Made by a program: the position numbers and the translations under genes. The notes under the pieces are model-generated. The model saw nothing but the letters and a program-made list of their open reading frames with translations. It did not search any database and was not told the DNA's origin. From positions 1,984,001 through 2,048,000 of the forward strand of contig NC_064036.1 in assembly GCF_932526225.1 (NCBI RefSeq): a stretch of DNA of 64,000 nucleotides, read 5' to 3'. Positions 1 through 13,300 of this stretch are shown one piece after another. Source of the DNA: Nematostella vectensis (taxonomy: Eukaryota; Cnidaria; Anthozoa; Actiniaria; Edwardsiidae). The number at the start of each line of letters is the position of its first letter. The first letter of the stretch is position 1.

Positions 1-665
1 CGGAATAGGGCGGAGGATCGTATGACCGCGAAACACGACGTCGGTTGAAGGAAACCTGGGCCAGGCGCGAACCAATCATAACGTTACTTTATGTTACAGA
101 TTCTGGTTCGTAAATGGTAAAATTGACATGTATTTGAACAAACATTTGCATATAATACAAACTATAAATAATACAACAAAAAAGCACGGCGCATGTCTGT
201 TGCACTAGACACAATCTTCAGGGCATCTCTACTTCCATTTAAAGTTAGATTAAAGACGATAGTGGGGTGAGCTCTAGCCTGGAATGCCACTCAAATAGGT
301 AGGCTCGTCAGACCCTAAGAGGTTTCGCCTTTTCAGTTTACACAACTCGACGTTTAGACAAATACTGCAGGAGAAAATCATCACCTGTAGCATGTTTCGG
401 CTTTGTTCGTCACATGTGTTTACATGGATCCTTCCATTTTCTATTTCAACTCATTCGCTTTTGTTTGCTTTAAAAGAAAGCTAACAGCATTTGCTCAAGG
501 CCACGACAGCTATAATTACACGGCTGGAGAATATATAAATAACGATAAACTGCAATTATACCATATAAAGAGAGAAAGAGTACGGGTGAAAAGGCGTACA
601 AGTGATAGTTATTGGTCACACATCGCACAAGTTTAGTGATACCCCCTCGAGAGCTCTAGGGCAAA
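1..665. other. Upstream flank of the guanylate cyclase gene
   Basis: No exon is recognised here. The stretch is AT-rich and lies directly upstream of the first ligand-lobe exon, so it probably holds the 5' flank and untranslated leader of that transcript. A short open frame at 403-636 has no recognisable domain and a non-ATG start, and is not called. No promoter motif could be assigned with confidence. Confidence 0.4.
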
Positions 666-1395
666 ATGGGACATCACAAGCATAATAAGAGATGCAACCT
701 GCAGGCATTTTCAGCTGCTATGGGTTTAGCTGGTGCTTATGAATTGACCGTAATGTCGATTATAGCGCTCTCTGTTTTCCCTTCGCTCGCCTTCGTTGCT
801 CGTGACATCAAAATGGGCGTCCTTATTCCATCTAGGATACTAAACCGAACGGGATCGGCCGTTAATATTGCCATAGATGAGGCCATAACGCGAGGGTTAC
901 TTCGACAACACAACATCACTTACGCTTGGAAGAATAGTGCTTGTGATATGGGGGCGACTTTACGAGCGATGACCGATCTATATAGCATAACCCCACGAGT
1001 AGACGTGTTTATTGGGCCCTCTTGTTCGGTCGGATGTACACCTGGAGGTTTTTTAGCCGCACACTGGGACCTTCCCATGGTATCGTACGCCTGCACGGAA
1101 CAGAGTCTCAGTGACAAGGACGAGTACCCAACGTTCATTAGGACTATGGGTCTATTTGAGGCTTATAGCAGTAAGCTATTACTTTTAATATTCAAGCATT
1201 TCGGATGGAAAAGACTTGCTATTATTACATCGACCGAGACTGTTTGGTCTCAAGCGGCAGGAGTGATCAAAGAGGATTTCGAGTCATACCGTGATCAAGG
1301 TTTTCAAGTATCCTATTTTCAAACGTTTACACCTTCCTCGATCAGTAATAAGCAGTTGAAAAATATTCTTAAATCGGCCGCCAAGGAATCATTCG
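666..1395 (+). CDS. Alternative first exon 1a: signal peptide and distal ligand lobe
   Basis: Encodes a hydrophobic leader ([16 protein letters not shown], from an internal ATG at 753; the frame is open from ATG 666) followed by the ligand-receptor lobe, with motifs [33 protein letters not shown] and [10 protein letters not shown]. It ends TTC G|GTGAGT with one base of a codon left over, the same phase as exon 1b. It is clearly paralogous to 1b along its whole length. Because it has its own leader and cannot be placed in series with 1b without an internal signal peptide, it is most simply a mutually exclusive first exon. The alternative is a silent duplicate. The start between 666 and 753 is unresolved; 753 gives the best signal peptide. 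Confidence 0.75.
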
Positions 1396-4300
1396 GTGAG
1401 TTGATAAGTATTTATTTAAAATCTCCTCTTCACTAAGCGCCAAAGTATAGGTACCTTTTTACTTTAATTATAAGCGATTTTCTCAACCGCAAATCAATTT
1501 CAAATGGTATCCCGAGTTTTTTTCCATTGCTCTTTATCTAATATTTCCTTGTCCTTTATTTATATTTTCATCAAATTAAGCATTTTCATTATACTCGCGA
1601 TAAACAACCGGAATAAAAACAATATTTTCTACGATTAAATTAAGCATGTAGAATTAGACCGAATAAACTAACCAAAAAAACACACACACACAATGGTTTA
1701 AGTCATGATAATATCCTACGCACTCAAAAAAGTCTAATTGCGTTAAATTGAGCGCTGTCACTTATTATGAGTGGTTCAATCCGCCAGACGGTTTCCCGGA
1801 GACTGATTCATTTAATATATTCATGGACTAATCCTGTCGAATCAATTCCGAAACAATTATATCAACACAAATAAAACTGATTAATGTTTGGTATAAAAAA
1901 TTGTAGTTCTGAATTATTTTGCAGTTCCCATTTGTCAGTAGCCCGATGCCGGTCGCGCAAATTTTGTTAGTGTCAGTTTTACTTCAAGGCTCGTTTTGCC
2001 TGGAAAAGGCAATCAAACTTGGTGTTTTGATCGGATGGAATGGGACCTGGCCGATAGGTCCACGTATTGGTTCTGCGGTGAACATAGCCATCGATACGAT
2101 CGGCTCTAGGGATCTACTTCCAGGCTACAACTGGACGTATGAGTGGAAAGATAGCGAGTGCAAAATGGGCGCCACGCTAACCGCCATGTCCGACTTCTGG
2201 GTTTCTTCACCTCGCGTTCACGCGTTCATCGGCGCTGGTTGTTCAGTTGGTTGTGTCCCTGGTGGACTTTTAGCCGCTCATTGGAACATGCCAATGGTTT
2301 CATATGCGTGCAGTGACAACAGCCTGTTAAACAGAGCGAGATACCCAACTTTCGCGAGGACGATTAGCAGTTACTCGTACTCCACATATCTGATCAAAGC
2401 TCTTCTAGGTCATTTCTCGTGGGATAGAATCGCGATGGTTATTAGCACGGAGTCCATATGGACGCAAATCGCCGGGTTTATTAAAGATGCACTCGATTCG
2501 AATCCGGATAAGCAGCGTTTTCAAGTCTCGTATTTTCAAACGTTTACTCCGAATGTGACAAGGGACGGTCAGATACGGACGATTCTCACATCTGCAAGCA
2601 AGAAAGCTCACGGTATGTTTGAGCTCTCGATACCATTTTGAGGATACGCATTTACTTTTCACTCGTTTGGCGAGAATCCAAGTCGCTTCCAAATTAGCCG
2701 CCCCTTTTTTCCTTATCACAATTCTGATGACTTTTTTTCGTCTTTTTTCATTTTGTATAAACTATATAGAATTAAGTTTTGCACAAGACAGGTGTCTTTT
2801 CGATCTATATCTTTCAACTTTTTTTTCTGCCAAGATGTATTTGCATTGGCCTAATAACATTTCACAAGAATTACATTCAGTTCCCTGTTAGTAATTAAAT
2901 GAAAAAATAAAATAAAACACAACATAGTTGAAAGAGGCAAGTGTTAATCCTACAAGAAATACAACCCACGTGAGTTGTAAAAGATCATAAAAACTGAGCA
3001 CCGTAGAAAAACATGATTTATCACTTTATTTTGGCAGAGTCGTAAAGAACTGACGAACGCAAAAGAAATGATATCCAACACTATCCTTGTTCTGCAAACT
3101 TACAGACTACACTTGCCAATAATAGCGCTACTAATCAAGTACGAATATCGCATTCTTTAATATCCGTACAACCTAAAACGATTTTTCCATACCCTTAATC
3201 GAGATCTCGAATTTAATTTTTCATTTTTTTTGTGTGGTTTAATTTCTTAAGAATGAAAAAGTGTTTTTATACAGTCTTTTTTAAAAATCGTGTTAATAGG
3301 ATTTAGTCGCAACACCTTTTGTAGAAATAAGGCTTCTTTTTTATAGAAGTGAAAACTATTCTAGGACCCCAAAGAACGCCAAGCTATATTAGCTACATTT
3401 AGCTGTTTAATAGCCAACGATCAGATAGTATTCCTTTTTTCAGACAACGCTAAAACTATAAATTGTTTGTACTGCCAGACTGAAAATGTTTCCTTTGCAA
3501 AACAAAACGTTTACCATAAATTACAGAGCTGTAATTAAAGCAACCAATCAATTTTTTTCTACCGGATGTCATTATTACCTCGAACCTTAAGCAGTTAAGC
3601 ATACTTACGTTAATATATTTCACGCAGGAAAACATTTAAAAAATGTATAATGTATTATAGAACCTACGCATATATAAAATATGTTCTAATAATACAGCAA
3701 ATTGTGTTAACCAAGGTTAGCATAACCGTATAAACCAGGATTATTAACAGCCCTGATTTCCCTAATATGAGCAAAAGCGAAAGATCCTAACGTAAAATTT
3801 CCTTATTCTAATAGCAGTACAATCGAACGATTGATTGACAACAATGATGGTTACCAGCATCTGCTTATCGGTTCTATAAGATGGTCTAGAATTAGAACAC
3901 GGAAAGGAGTCTAGCACATAGGCCACATAGGGTCACTAGTTTCCGGGCCACAGTTGAACCCGACAATCAAATATCTAAACTGAATCTTTATTGTCATTGG
4001 CTTAGTGTTCTTTTAACCCACCAAAATCATAAAGATTTATATTCATAAAGTTTCATGCAGATAAATTATATGGATTCAATATATGAATTGTATAGATTCG
4101 ACCCTTAGGGCTAGGACAAACGCCGTTCTACTCATGTATCGCCCGAACTGCAAATGTATGCAAACATGCATGAAACAATCAACTTAGTTCATTTGCACGC
4201 ATTAATATTTTGAACGGTACGTGAAAGAACAGCGCCTAAGGCTGGTTCTCACTAGGACGCAAGCGCAAATGGACGCGCAACACAAGTGAGAATCGACCAA

Positions 4301-7300
4301 ACACAAGCGCAACACAAGGAAGAATCGGCCAAACACAAGCGCAACACAAGTGAGAATCAGCCAAACACAAAGCAAGCGCAAGAAAATAAAGCACTTACGC
4401 GAGCGTTTCCGATTGGGTTCTAGTGAGAATCGGAAAGTTGCGTTGCGCTTACGTCCATGTGAGAACCAGCCTTTAGCGAGTCTGACGGCAGGACCGTAAC
4501 TAGCATGAGGTGGAAAGAAGTTGGCTATTTTCACGAGACCTGGTGGCCTAGGAAAATATTTCGTAAAAGACATTCAACATGACAACCAAACACCAAGTTA
4601 TAAAAACAATCTTGGTCGTTTACCTAGGAACCTAGGGCGTCGAGGTCACAGGCGCGAGAACGTGGCAGAACAAGGCCGGCGGGGGAGGGGGTAGGGGCGG
4701 AAAAGGCTCGCGCCACGTCACCCTGACCTCTAGACCTTGAGTACCCGAGTGTGGGGAATGACGGGAAACTAAAAACTCGAAATATATAAAGGCCAAATAC
4801 ATGTGTCTTTGCTTTGAACAGTCTTCATTTTCGTGGCGTACGGCTCGTCTATAAGAAAAATCATGCTTAACGTGCATGACCTCGGCATGTTATCCTCCAA
4901 GTACGCATTCTTCTCCTTCGAGGTACTCCCGGAAAGCTGTAAAGGAGACGATGGGCGAGATGCCGAGGCCTGTGCGGCATTCGAGGGACTTATGGACATA
5001 GGCGTGTACATCCCAGAAGACACTCCCCGGTACCAGTCTTTTGAGAATGCCGTCAGGAACCGGATGCCGGAGTTTGCGGGGCTTGGATACAAAATGCCGG
5101 CATCTGCAAAGGTAAAGGCTCCATTTTCTCCCCTTTTTATGATATTTTTACATAATTTTCATTTACTGTTTAGGTAGCTGACGTCACGGTATAAGAATCT
5201 CGTACGCCTAATACTAAGACTAGGGATGAGTTCACTTGCAAAGGACTACTTACAACATGATTACCGGGCGTGGTGGAAATCACACATTACCTATTCACGT
5301 AACAGCATGCTCATTGTAAAACAGAGGTCCATAATAGAGATACAATAAGTTATTGTAAGCCAGGTCAGGTACAACTTTATTCACAGGGGCATAGCCAGAG
5401 GGGTGGCCTAGGACCCCCCTTTTAGCAGCCAAAATAGAGTAAATGTATGAGACATTATCTAAAATACAGGAGAAAATACCTTGAAAGTCCCTTTGGGGCC
5501 CCCCTTCTTCTGTTAAAAATCCTGGCTACGCCGCGGATTTAACCACACTGGCCACAACAACAGATTTTACAATAACAAAAACCGCTAATTTCCATGTGGG
5601 GCGTGGGATTCACAATACAATAGATTACTAAAGTGTGACAGTTACAATACAAAAAATATGATACGATTAGATAACACAGAGCTAATATAGCGTTGCCAAA
5701 CAGTAGGTCTAAGCATTAGAAATCACTCTCCGGAAGTTTAAGAACGTAAGCGCGATGACGCTTCCAAAGCATGGCACCGCTGTAATTGAAACTAGATTAA
5801 AAAAAAAAAAATTAAAAACATGACCTACCACTGTATTCAGGTCACTTTGTCACGGGTGGATACAAATTTGACGAGTATGTACCACGATGTTTGAACTTCT
5901 ACAGGTGGACGTGTATGCCGGATTTCTTCACGACGCGGTTTTGTTATACGCGTTGGCCCTTAACAGCACACTGGCTGCGGGGGGAAATATCACAGACGGC
6001 AGAACAGTCGCAAGACACATGATGAATAGATCATTTGTAGGTAAGGTGTGTAGTGATTTTAATGATTGGAACTAAGGTATTTTCCATTAGGTTAGGCATT
6101 CAAAAATAGTAGGTGTGGTGAGAAAAAGATTGATGAAGATGGTTAGGTGTGGTTTGGTGAGAAAAGGAAAGGTGAAGATGGTAAGTGAAAGTAAGATAAG
6201 GAAGGTGAAGATAGTTAGTCGAGGTGAGCAGATGCGGTGAAGACAGTTAAGGATAGCGGGTGCAAAGCGAGGTGAAATAAGTAAGGTAAGGTGAAGTGGG
6301 GTGATGCGAGGCGATGTTAGGGACTGCGTGGTGAGGCAATGTGATGTTAGGAATGGAGTGGTGAGGTCACGGCGCCAGTGAGAGATGGTATTTGAAAGGT
6401 AGGTAAAGGAGGTACACTTAAACAGCCTTTGTCAGCCGCCATTTTGTCATCCTAGCAAAGCACCAAGTGTGAAAAAGCATTCATTTACATCGGCTGATTT
6501 GGAGAAGCCAATGCGATATTTTCGATTGAATTTGATGAATTAAGTATTAATTAATCACTTAGTGACCTTAGCTGGTCAAAATAACGTTCACTTTTACAGG
6601 AGTAACCGGTGAAGTGTTTATAGACGAAAATGGCGATAGAACAGTGGCCTTTCAGCTCCGTAATCACCAAAATCGGAGTCTCGTGAAGATAGCTAACTAC
6701 TTTCGGGTAACCGACACTCTGGAGATACTGAACAACACCATAGTCTGGCCCGGAGGCGGCACGAACCCACCATTAGGGCGCCCTGAGTGCGGCTTTGATA
6801 ACGAGCTCTGTACCCCTGCAGGTCAGTGTAGCAAAGGGTGGGGAAGGGTGCATTTGCCAAGGAACTCTTGAACGTGTAGACAAACCCTTATTAGTACCAG
6901 CCTCTGATGACTGCTTCTTTAGAACAAACGTCTAGGGGTTATGTGTAAATGACCTGTATGCGGAAAGTTGACTACATAATGGAATCTTTCTTTGTAGAGA
7001 TTTGGAAGACCATCGTATACGTGTTGGTGCCTGTGATGGTTCTCATCCTAATCTTTATGAGCTTCGCCTTCTTTCTCAGGTAACGGCGTCTTTCTTCGCC
7101 CTCGAACAATACCAAGCCACGCAAAACATTTTCCCATCCGCTTTTTCAAGCAAATAAATGACATACTTCCAGACTAATATTGTTAACAATATCAGAATTC
7201 AATTGGGTGTCTATTTTGAGGTTTTCTTTCAAGTAGATCATTATATTATCAGTTTTGTAAATCTCGTTATTTACATTTTAAAATCATGGAAATTATCCTA

Positions 7301-10300
7301 ACACTGAAGTCTATCAATTATTGCAGAAAGCGGTCGTTTGAGGCTGCGCTTCACAATGACATGTGGAAAATAAAGGCCGAAGATGTACAATTTACAAAGA
7401 AAGTATTGGGAGGAAGCTTTCAAAGTAAAAGAAGCATGGTAAGGTCTGATTTCACCTCTTGTTGAACGTCTGCCTAGTAAAAATAAAATGATAACTAAAT
7501 GATACTAAAGCAATTCGAAATTCTTCTTCACAGTAGATGCGTCTTGAAGTTTTTGCAACAATTTGCTTCTCTCTGCAGCTCAGCAGCAATGGTGATTTAG
7601 CCAGCAATTTCTCAAACGTGCTCACTGATGAACAACGTAAAGAACAGATCTTCACCACTGTGGCCTTTTACAAGGTGGGACCTATTAGACCAGCTTGCAT
7701 AAATAGCTTTTTCTTGAAGGCACCGCGTACTTATCTATGCTTGTTTAAACAAATTACTTGCAGTCCACGTTAGTCGCTGTAAAGAAACTTAGGAAGACGC
7801 ATGTTTACTTAGACAGAACCGTTCTACTAGAGCTAAAAGAGGTATGTTTTAGAATATCCTGAGAAAATATGGCTCAGATCGTGCTCATCACGGTCCAGAG
7901 GGTGACTGCTTTTAATAAATTATTGATGTGCCACTGAACTTCTCTACAACAGAAGTCTTTACAAGGAAGCATCTTCTCAGTCATATTCTAGAAACCTTTG
8001 TAAAAAGGAAAAGAAATTTCAAACAACAGAATTTTATTTCCACAGGTCCGTGATATTCAACACCCGAACATCAATCCTTTTATCGGCGCATGCGTTGATA
8101 CTCCCAATATCTGGATTCTCACTCAGTACTGCAATAAAGGAAGTCTTCAGGTGTAGTAAACAAAACGAGAAACTTAAAGGCCGACATACACTGATCGCCT
8201 AAAAACAGTGCCTTCGGTGAATGTGATAGATCGTTGCCATATTAACATTGTGTTATCGCTTTTCCTGTCAAATGATGCTAATAGTTGTTGCCATTGTAAA
8301 ATTGTGTAGTCGCTTTAAAGAAGATGATGTTACAGTGAGGACACAGAAAGCGGGCCATGCTGAACAATTTTGACCAATCAGATTCGGCTTGAACACCGTA
8401 AACATTTTGAAAAAAAGTCCAGCCAATCAGGTTAGGGTGTTTCCACGCTCAATCGACAGAAAAACGGTCTGGCTACGGTCGACTACAAGTACAAGGTCAA
8501 ATATACAACGTCCGGCGTTTCTCATTGGCTGACCTTTTTTTTTTCAAAATGTTTACGGTGTTCAGGCCGAATCTGATTGGTCAAAGTTGTTCAGTATGGC
8601 CCGCTTTCTGTGCACTCACTGTAAGATGCACACCGCGATAACACGATAATTTATATCCTTGTTTAGGACGTTCTCAATAACGACAGCCTCAAGCTTGACT
8701 GGATGTTTCAGATATCGTTCGCTTCTGACATCGCCAGGGTAACTGCACCTTTATGCTTTTTGGTTAACGCTTTACTGTCACGCCATTATCTTCTGTTTCA
8801 CAGAAATGTTTTAAGCGTTTCAAAAGCCCAGTCCTTGTACATCCACGACCTTGTTCTCTGCTTGATTGTAGTTCTAATAGGTATACATGATTTGAACCAG
8901 TAGTTTTTCCTATTCCGATAAGACAAATTTAGAACTTTTGAAAAGGTCTACGGCAGAATATGGTACACTGTGCCCGTACCTCAGCAATTAGCCTCATACT
9001 CCTTATCCTTTGACTAGCTACTTGTTCTATATAGGGGATGTTTGACTAGCTATTTGTTCTATCTAGGGGATGTTTAACTAGCTACTTGTTCTATTTAGCG
9101 GATGTTTTACTAGCTACTTATTCTTCAAGGGGATGCTGTTTGACTAGCTACTTGTTCTATCTAGGGGATGTTTGACTAGCTACTTGTTCTATATATAGGG
9201 GATGTTTGACTAGCTATTTGTTCTATCTAGGGGATGTTTGACTAGCTATTTTGTTCTATCTAGGGGATGTTTAACTAGCTACTTGTTCTATTTAGCGGAT
9301 GTTTTACTAGCTACTTATTCTTCAAGGGGATGCTGTTTTACTAGCTACTTGTTCTGTCTAGGGGATGCTGTTTGACTAGCTACTTGTTCTATCTAGGGGA
9401 TGTTTGACTAGCTACTTGTTCTATCTAGCGGATGTTTTATTAGCTACTTATTCTTCTAGGGGATGCTGTTTGACTAGCTACTTGTTCTATCTAGGGATGT
9501 TTGACTAGCTACTTGTTCTATCTAGGGGATGCTGTTTGACTAGCTACTTGTTCTATCTAGGGGATGTTTGACTGGCTACTTGTTCTATCTAGGGGATGTT
9601 TTACTAGCTACTTATTCTTCTAGGGGATGCTGTTTGACTAGCTACTTGTTCTATCTAGGGGATGTTTTACTAGCTACTTGTTCTATTTAGCGGATGTTTT
9701 ACTAGCTACTTATTCTTCTAGGGCATGCTGTTTGACAAGCTACTTGTTCTATCTAGGGGATGCTGTTTGACTAGCTACTTGTTCTATCTAGCGGATGTTT
9801 GACCAGCTACTTGTTCTATCTAGAAGATGTTTGACTAGCTACTTTTTCTATCTAGGGGATGTTTGACCAGCTGCTTGTTCTATCTAGGGGATGTTTGACC
9901 AGCTGCTTGTTCTATCTAGGAGATGTTTGACTAGCTACTTGTTCTATCTAGGGGATGTTTGACTAGCTACTTGTTCTATTAGGGGATGTTTGACTAGCTA
10001 CTTGTTCTATCTAGGGTATGCTGTATCTGCACAAGAGTCCAATATCTGTGCACGGCAACCTCAAGTCGTCCAATTGTGTCATTGACAGTCGCTGGGTTTG
10101 CAAAATTAGTGACTTTGGTCTCAGAAAGTTCAAGGATGGACAGGCACCCGATATGGAGTTGGGCTTTGATTTTCTGTACAATCGTAAGTAACTTAAGCCT
10201 CCTACGCGCCGTTCTTAGGGACCACGCTTCCCTAGGCCCCACGAGGCTCGCTAGGAGGCTAAAATAACTTTTAACCAGTTAAAAATGTTGAATTGATATT

Positions 10301-13300
10301 TTAAGGTATGGTATAGAAACCTTAGTTTAGCTTAGTTTACTTTGGTGTCCGGATCGATAAGAATGTGTTTCAAAATCCCTTAGTCTACTTGTCTTCGTGG
10401 GCCACTGTAGAGAGGATATAACAAACGACATGAGCTCACGTGAGGAACATATCGACAAACTGGAGAATTCTTCATGTTATCGACTCGAACGGGGCATTTT
10501 CAACGACTATATCAAAATTTCCATACTCGGTCATAAGGTTACTTCACTTACTTACTGTACTTATGGTTATGGCGTCGTCGCTAGTGCCTCATGTGTAACC
10601 TTGTCTTAGCCTTCTATTTTGGATGTAAAATGAAGTCGGACGTCATTCTTTTGTAGAGCTATTGTGGTGCGCTCCTGAAAATCTTACCGACCCGGAAAGA
10701 CCGGGAAAATCACAGCCAGGGGATGTGTTTAGTTATGGGATTATACTTCAAGAGATCCTTCTTCGAGGACTTCCTTACTGCACAGAGCAGTTCATGGAAG
10801 CGAAAGGTAAGGCAAGCTAGGGTAAGATTGGATGAGGTGAGGAAGTTAGGCTAGGGTAGGATGAGGTAATAATGTGAGGTGAGGATAGATAAGATAGGGC
10901 GAGGATGGATAGGTGGGATAAGAAACATAGGGTAGGGTGAGGTAATGTGAGGTGAGGTGAGGATAGGTAAGAAAGAGTAACATAGGCTTAGGATGGTTAG
11001 GTGGAATAAGAAAGATAAGGTGAGGTAGTGAAATGTGATAGTAGGATGTAAGTAAGTGTGAGTATGAGATGAAGTAAGATAGAAAGAGGATGCTTAGTGT
11101 GAAATAAGAAACATAAGGCACAGGTGAGGGTAATGTGAGATAAGATAAGGGTAAGATAACAAACGCAGGGTAAGGTGAGGTGACAATACCAAACGCTGAA
11201 AACATAAGAGCTCGTGATACTCCGTTAGTCGTTCCCAGCTCCTTATGCTGTAAGGTGGGGTTAGATGCCTCTTGTTTGAGGATCTAATTCGTCCAAACTT
11301 TTGCCCGTAGCGATAGTATCCAGAGTGCGTCAAGGGGAGGTACCGCCATTCCGTCCAAACGTTTACGCAGAGACTAGCAATCCATCGAATATAGCGTACA
11401 TACATTTGATGCAGGAATGCTGGGAGGAAAGCCCTGCTTTACGGCCTAACTTCTTCTCCATTCTACGCAGGCTAAAGAAAATCAACAAAGGACGGTAAGG
11501 CAAGATCTACTACATAGCTGCTTTACAATCATCCCTTAATCTTGGCATTTTTCGAAAAGGCTAAATAATGTTTAAAACCCTTATTGTAAAACATTGTTAT
11601 TTTGTAATTGTTAATATTCAATATTATTTTTTTATTGATCCTTTAATGACAAATCCGTATCGGAAATCTGCATCGCTATTAGCATGTGGATCGGGGACAA
11701 ATAAAATAGATATGATATTTTTTACTTTCAAAACAAGCAAACATCGAAAGCAATTCAGAAACCGATGGAAATGAATCCTTTGCATGAGCCAGTATTATTT
11801 AGGAGCGTAAAATAGCGGCTTTATTGGTTAAAGCGTCTGCCACTCTCCTAGGGACGTGAATATCATGGACAACATGATCGCCATGATGGAGCGGTATACG
11901 GACCACCTGGAGGACTTGGTTAGAGAGAGGACACACCAACTGGAAGAAGAAAAGCTAAGAACGGATGCGCTGCTGTACAGAATGTTGCCGAGGTAAGAAC
12001 CACACCTAGGTCTTTACCTGAACGCAAGCCCAAGAGCAAGAAAATAAGTGCCATGAGAATCGGAAAAGTACTTGCTTTGAACTTAGGCTTGCATCCCTGG
12101 TGAGAAACAACCTTTGCCTATGTAAAGCTTTAATAGTTGCGTTGTGGCGTAGAATACTGCTCAGCACAGACAGGATGAAAGATGACAAGTTAAGAAAAAG
12201 AACCGCAGTTCTGCTTTTTATGGTGTTGTTCCGGAAGAGGAAATACCGGATGAAATGTACAACTATACTGTACATTATGTTTACAAACCATTGATTCCTC
12301 TTGCAATAGTATTACTAGTCTTGAAATTGTGAACTGCTCGAAGAAATCATGTGATGATGGTGATGATTCACATGATAACGAGGACGATGATGTTGGAAAT
12401 GATGATGATATCGTTGTAATTGAAGATGGTAAAGATGATAATTATGGTGGTGGTGATTTTTGATGATAATACCTGTAGACTGGAAAATATTTTCATCTTG
12501 ACAAACAGAATTAATTTTGTTATCTCCTTCTGAAGATCACCGTAAAAACAATTACGTATTTTTTTTCACGCAGGACAGTAGCAGAACAGCTCAAGCAAGG
12601 ACAGCCGATTACAGCAGAGTCGTTTGACTCGGTCACGATCTTCTTCAGTGACATCGTCTCGTTCACAACATTAGCTTCAGAAAGCACACCGCTTGAGGTA
12701 ACATTTTGTTACAAGGATCCCAAAATTCTAGCCATTGTTTAAAACCACTCCTTTTTCCAGTCCCTAGTCTTGGGGTTTCTACTGCGGATTTCTTAACATG
12801 AATGCAACTGTATTTTAGATTCTTCCCTTAAAAATATCTTAAAAGTTGTTGCTGTTTTAAAAGCTCGTACTAAATATAAATTCAATGCTTATCAAAGTGT
12901 CACTCCTATTGTTTCAGGTAGTTAACCTGCTCAATGATCTTTATACGTGTTTCGACAAAATCATCGACAGCCACGACGTCTACAAGGTAGATCATGACTA
13001 ATTTTGACACTTTGTGGCAGTCGTTGGCGATAGCCAGCTTTACTCGGCCTTGACCGACGACGTCTTCTAGAACAATAAAATCGCCTGGCTAAAAGAATAA
13101 TAAGCTGCCGAAGTACTTCATCTTTTTTTTATTAATTTACTAATTTCCTAAACACGCAGCATCCTATAACACGGCACACATTGATGTTGCTATTGCAGGT
13201 AGCTAAACTTTGACAGAATCCTGTAATATGATTTTTAGGTGGAGACAATAGGGGACTCTTACATGGTAGTGTCCGGTCTTCCAGAGCGTAATGGCGTCCG

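Noticed and set aside
403-636. Small open frame upstream of the guanylate cyclase
   Set aside because: Its first codon is not ATG, there is no recognisable domain, and it lies in probable 5' flank.
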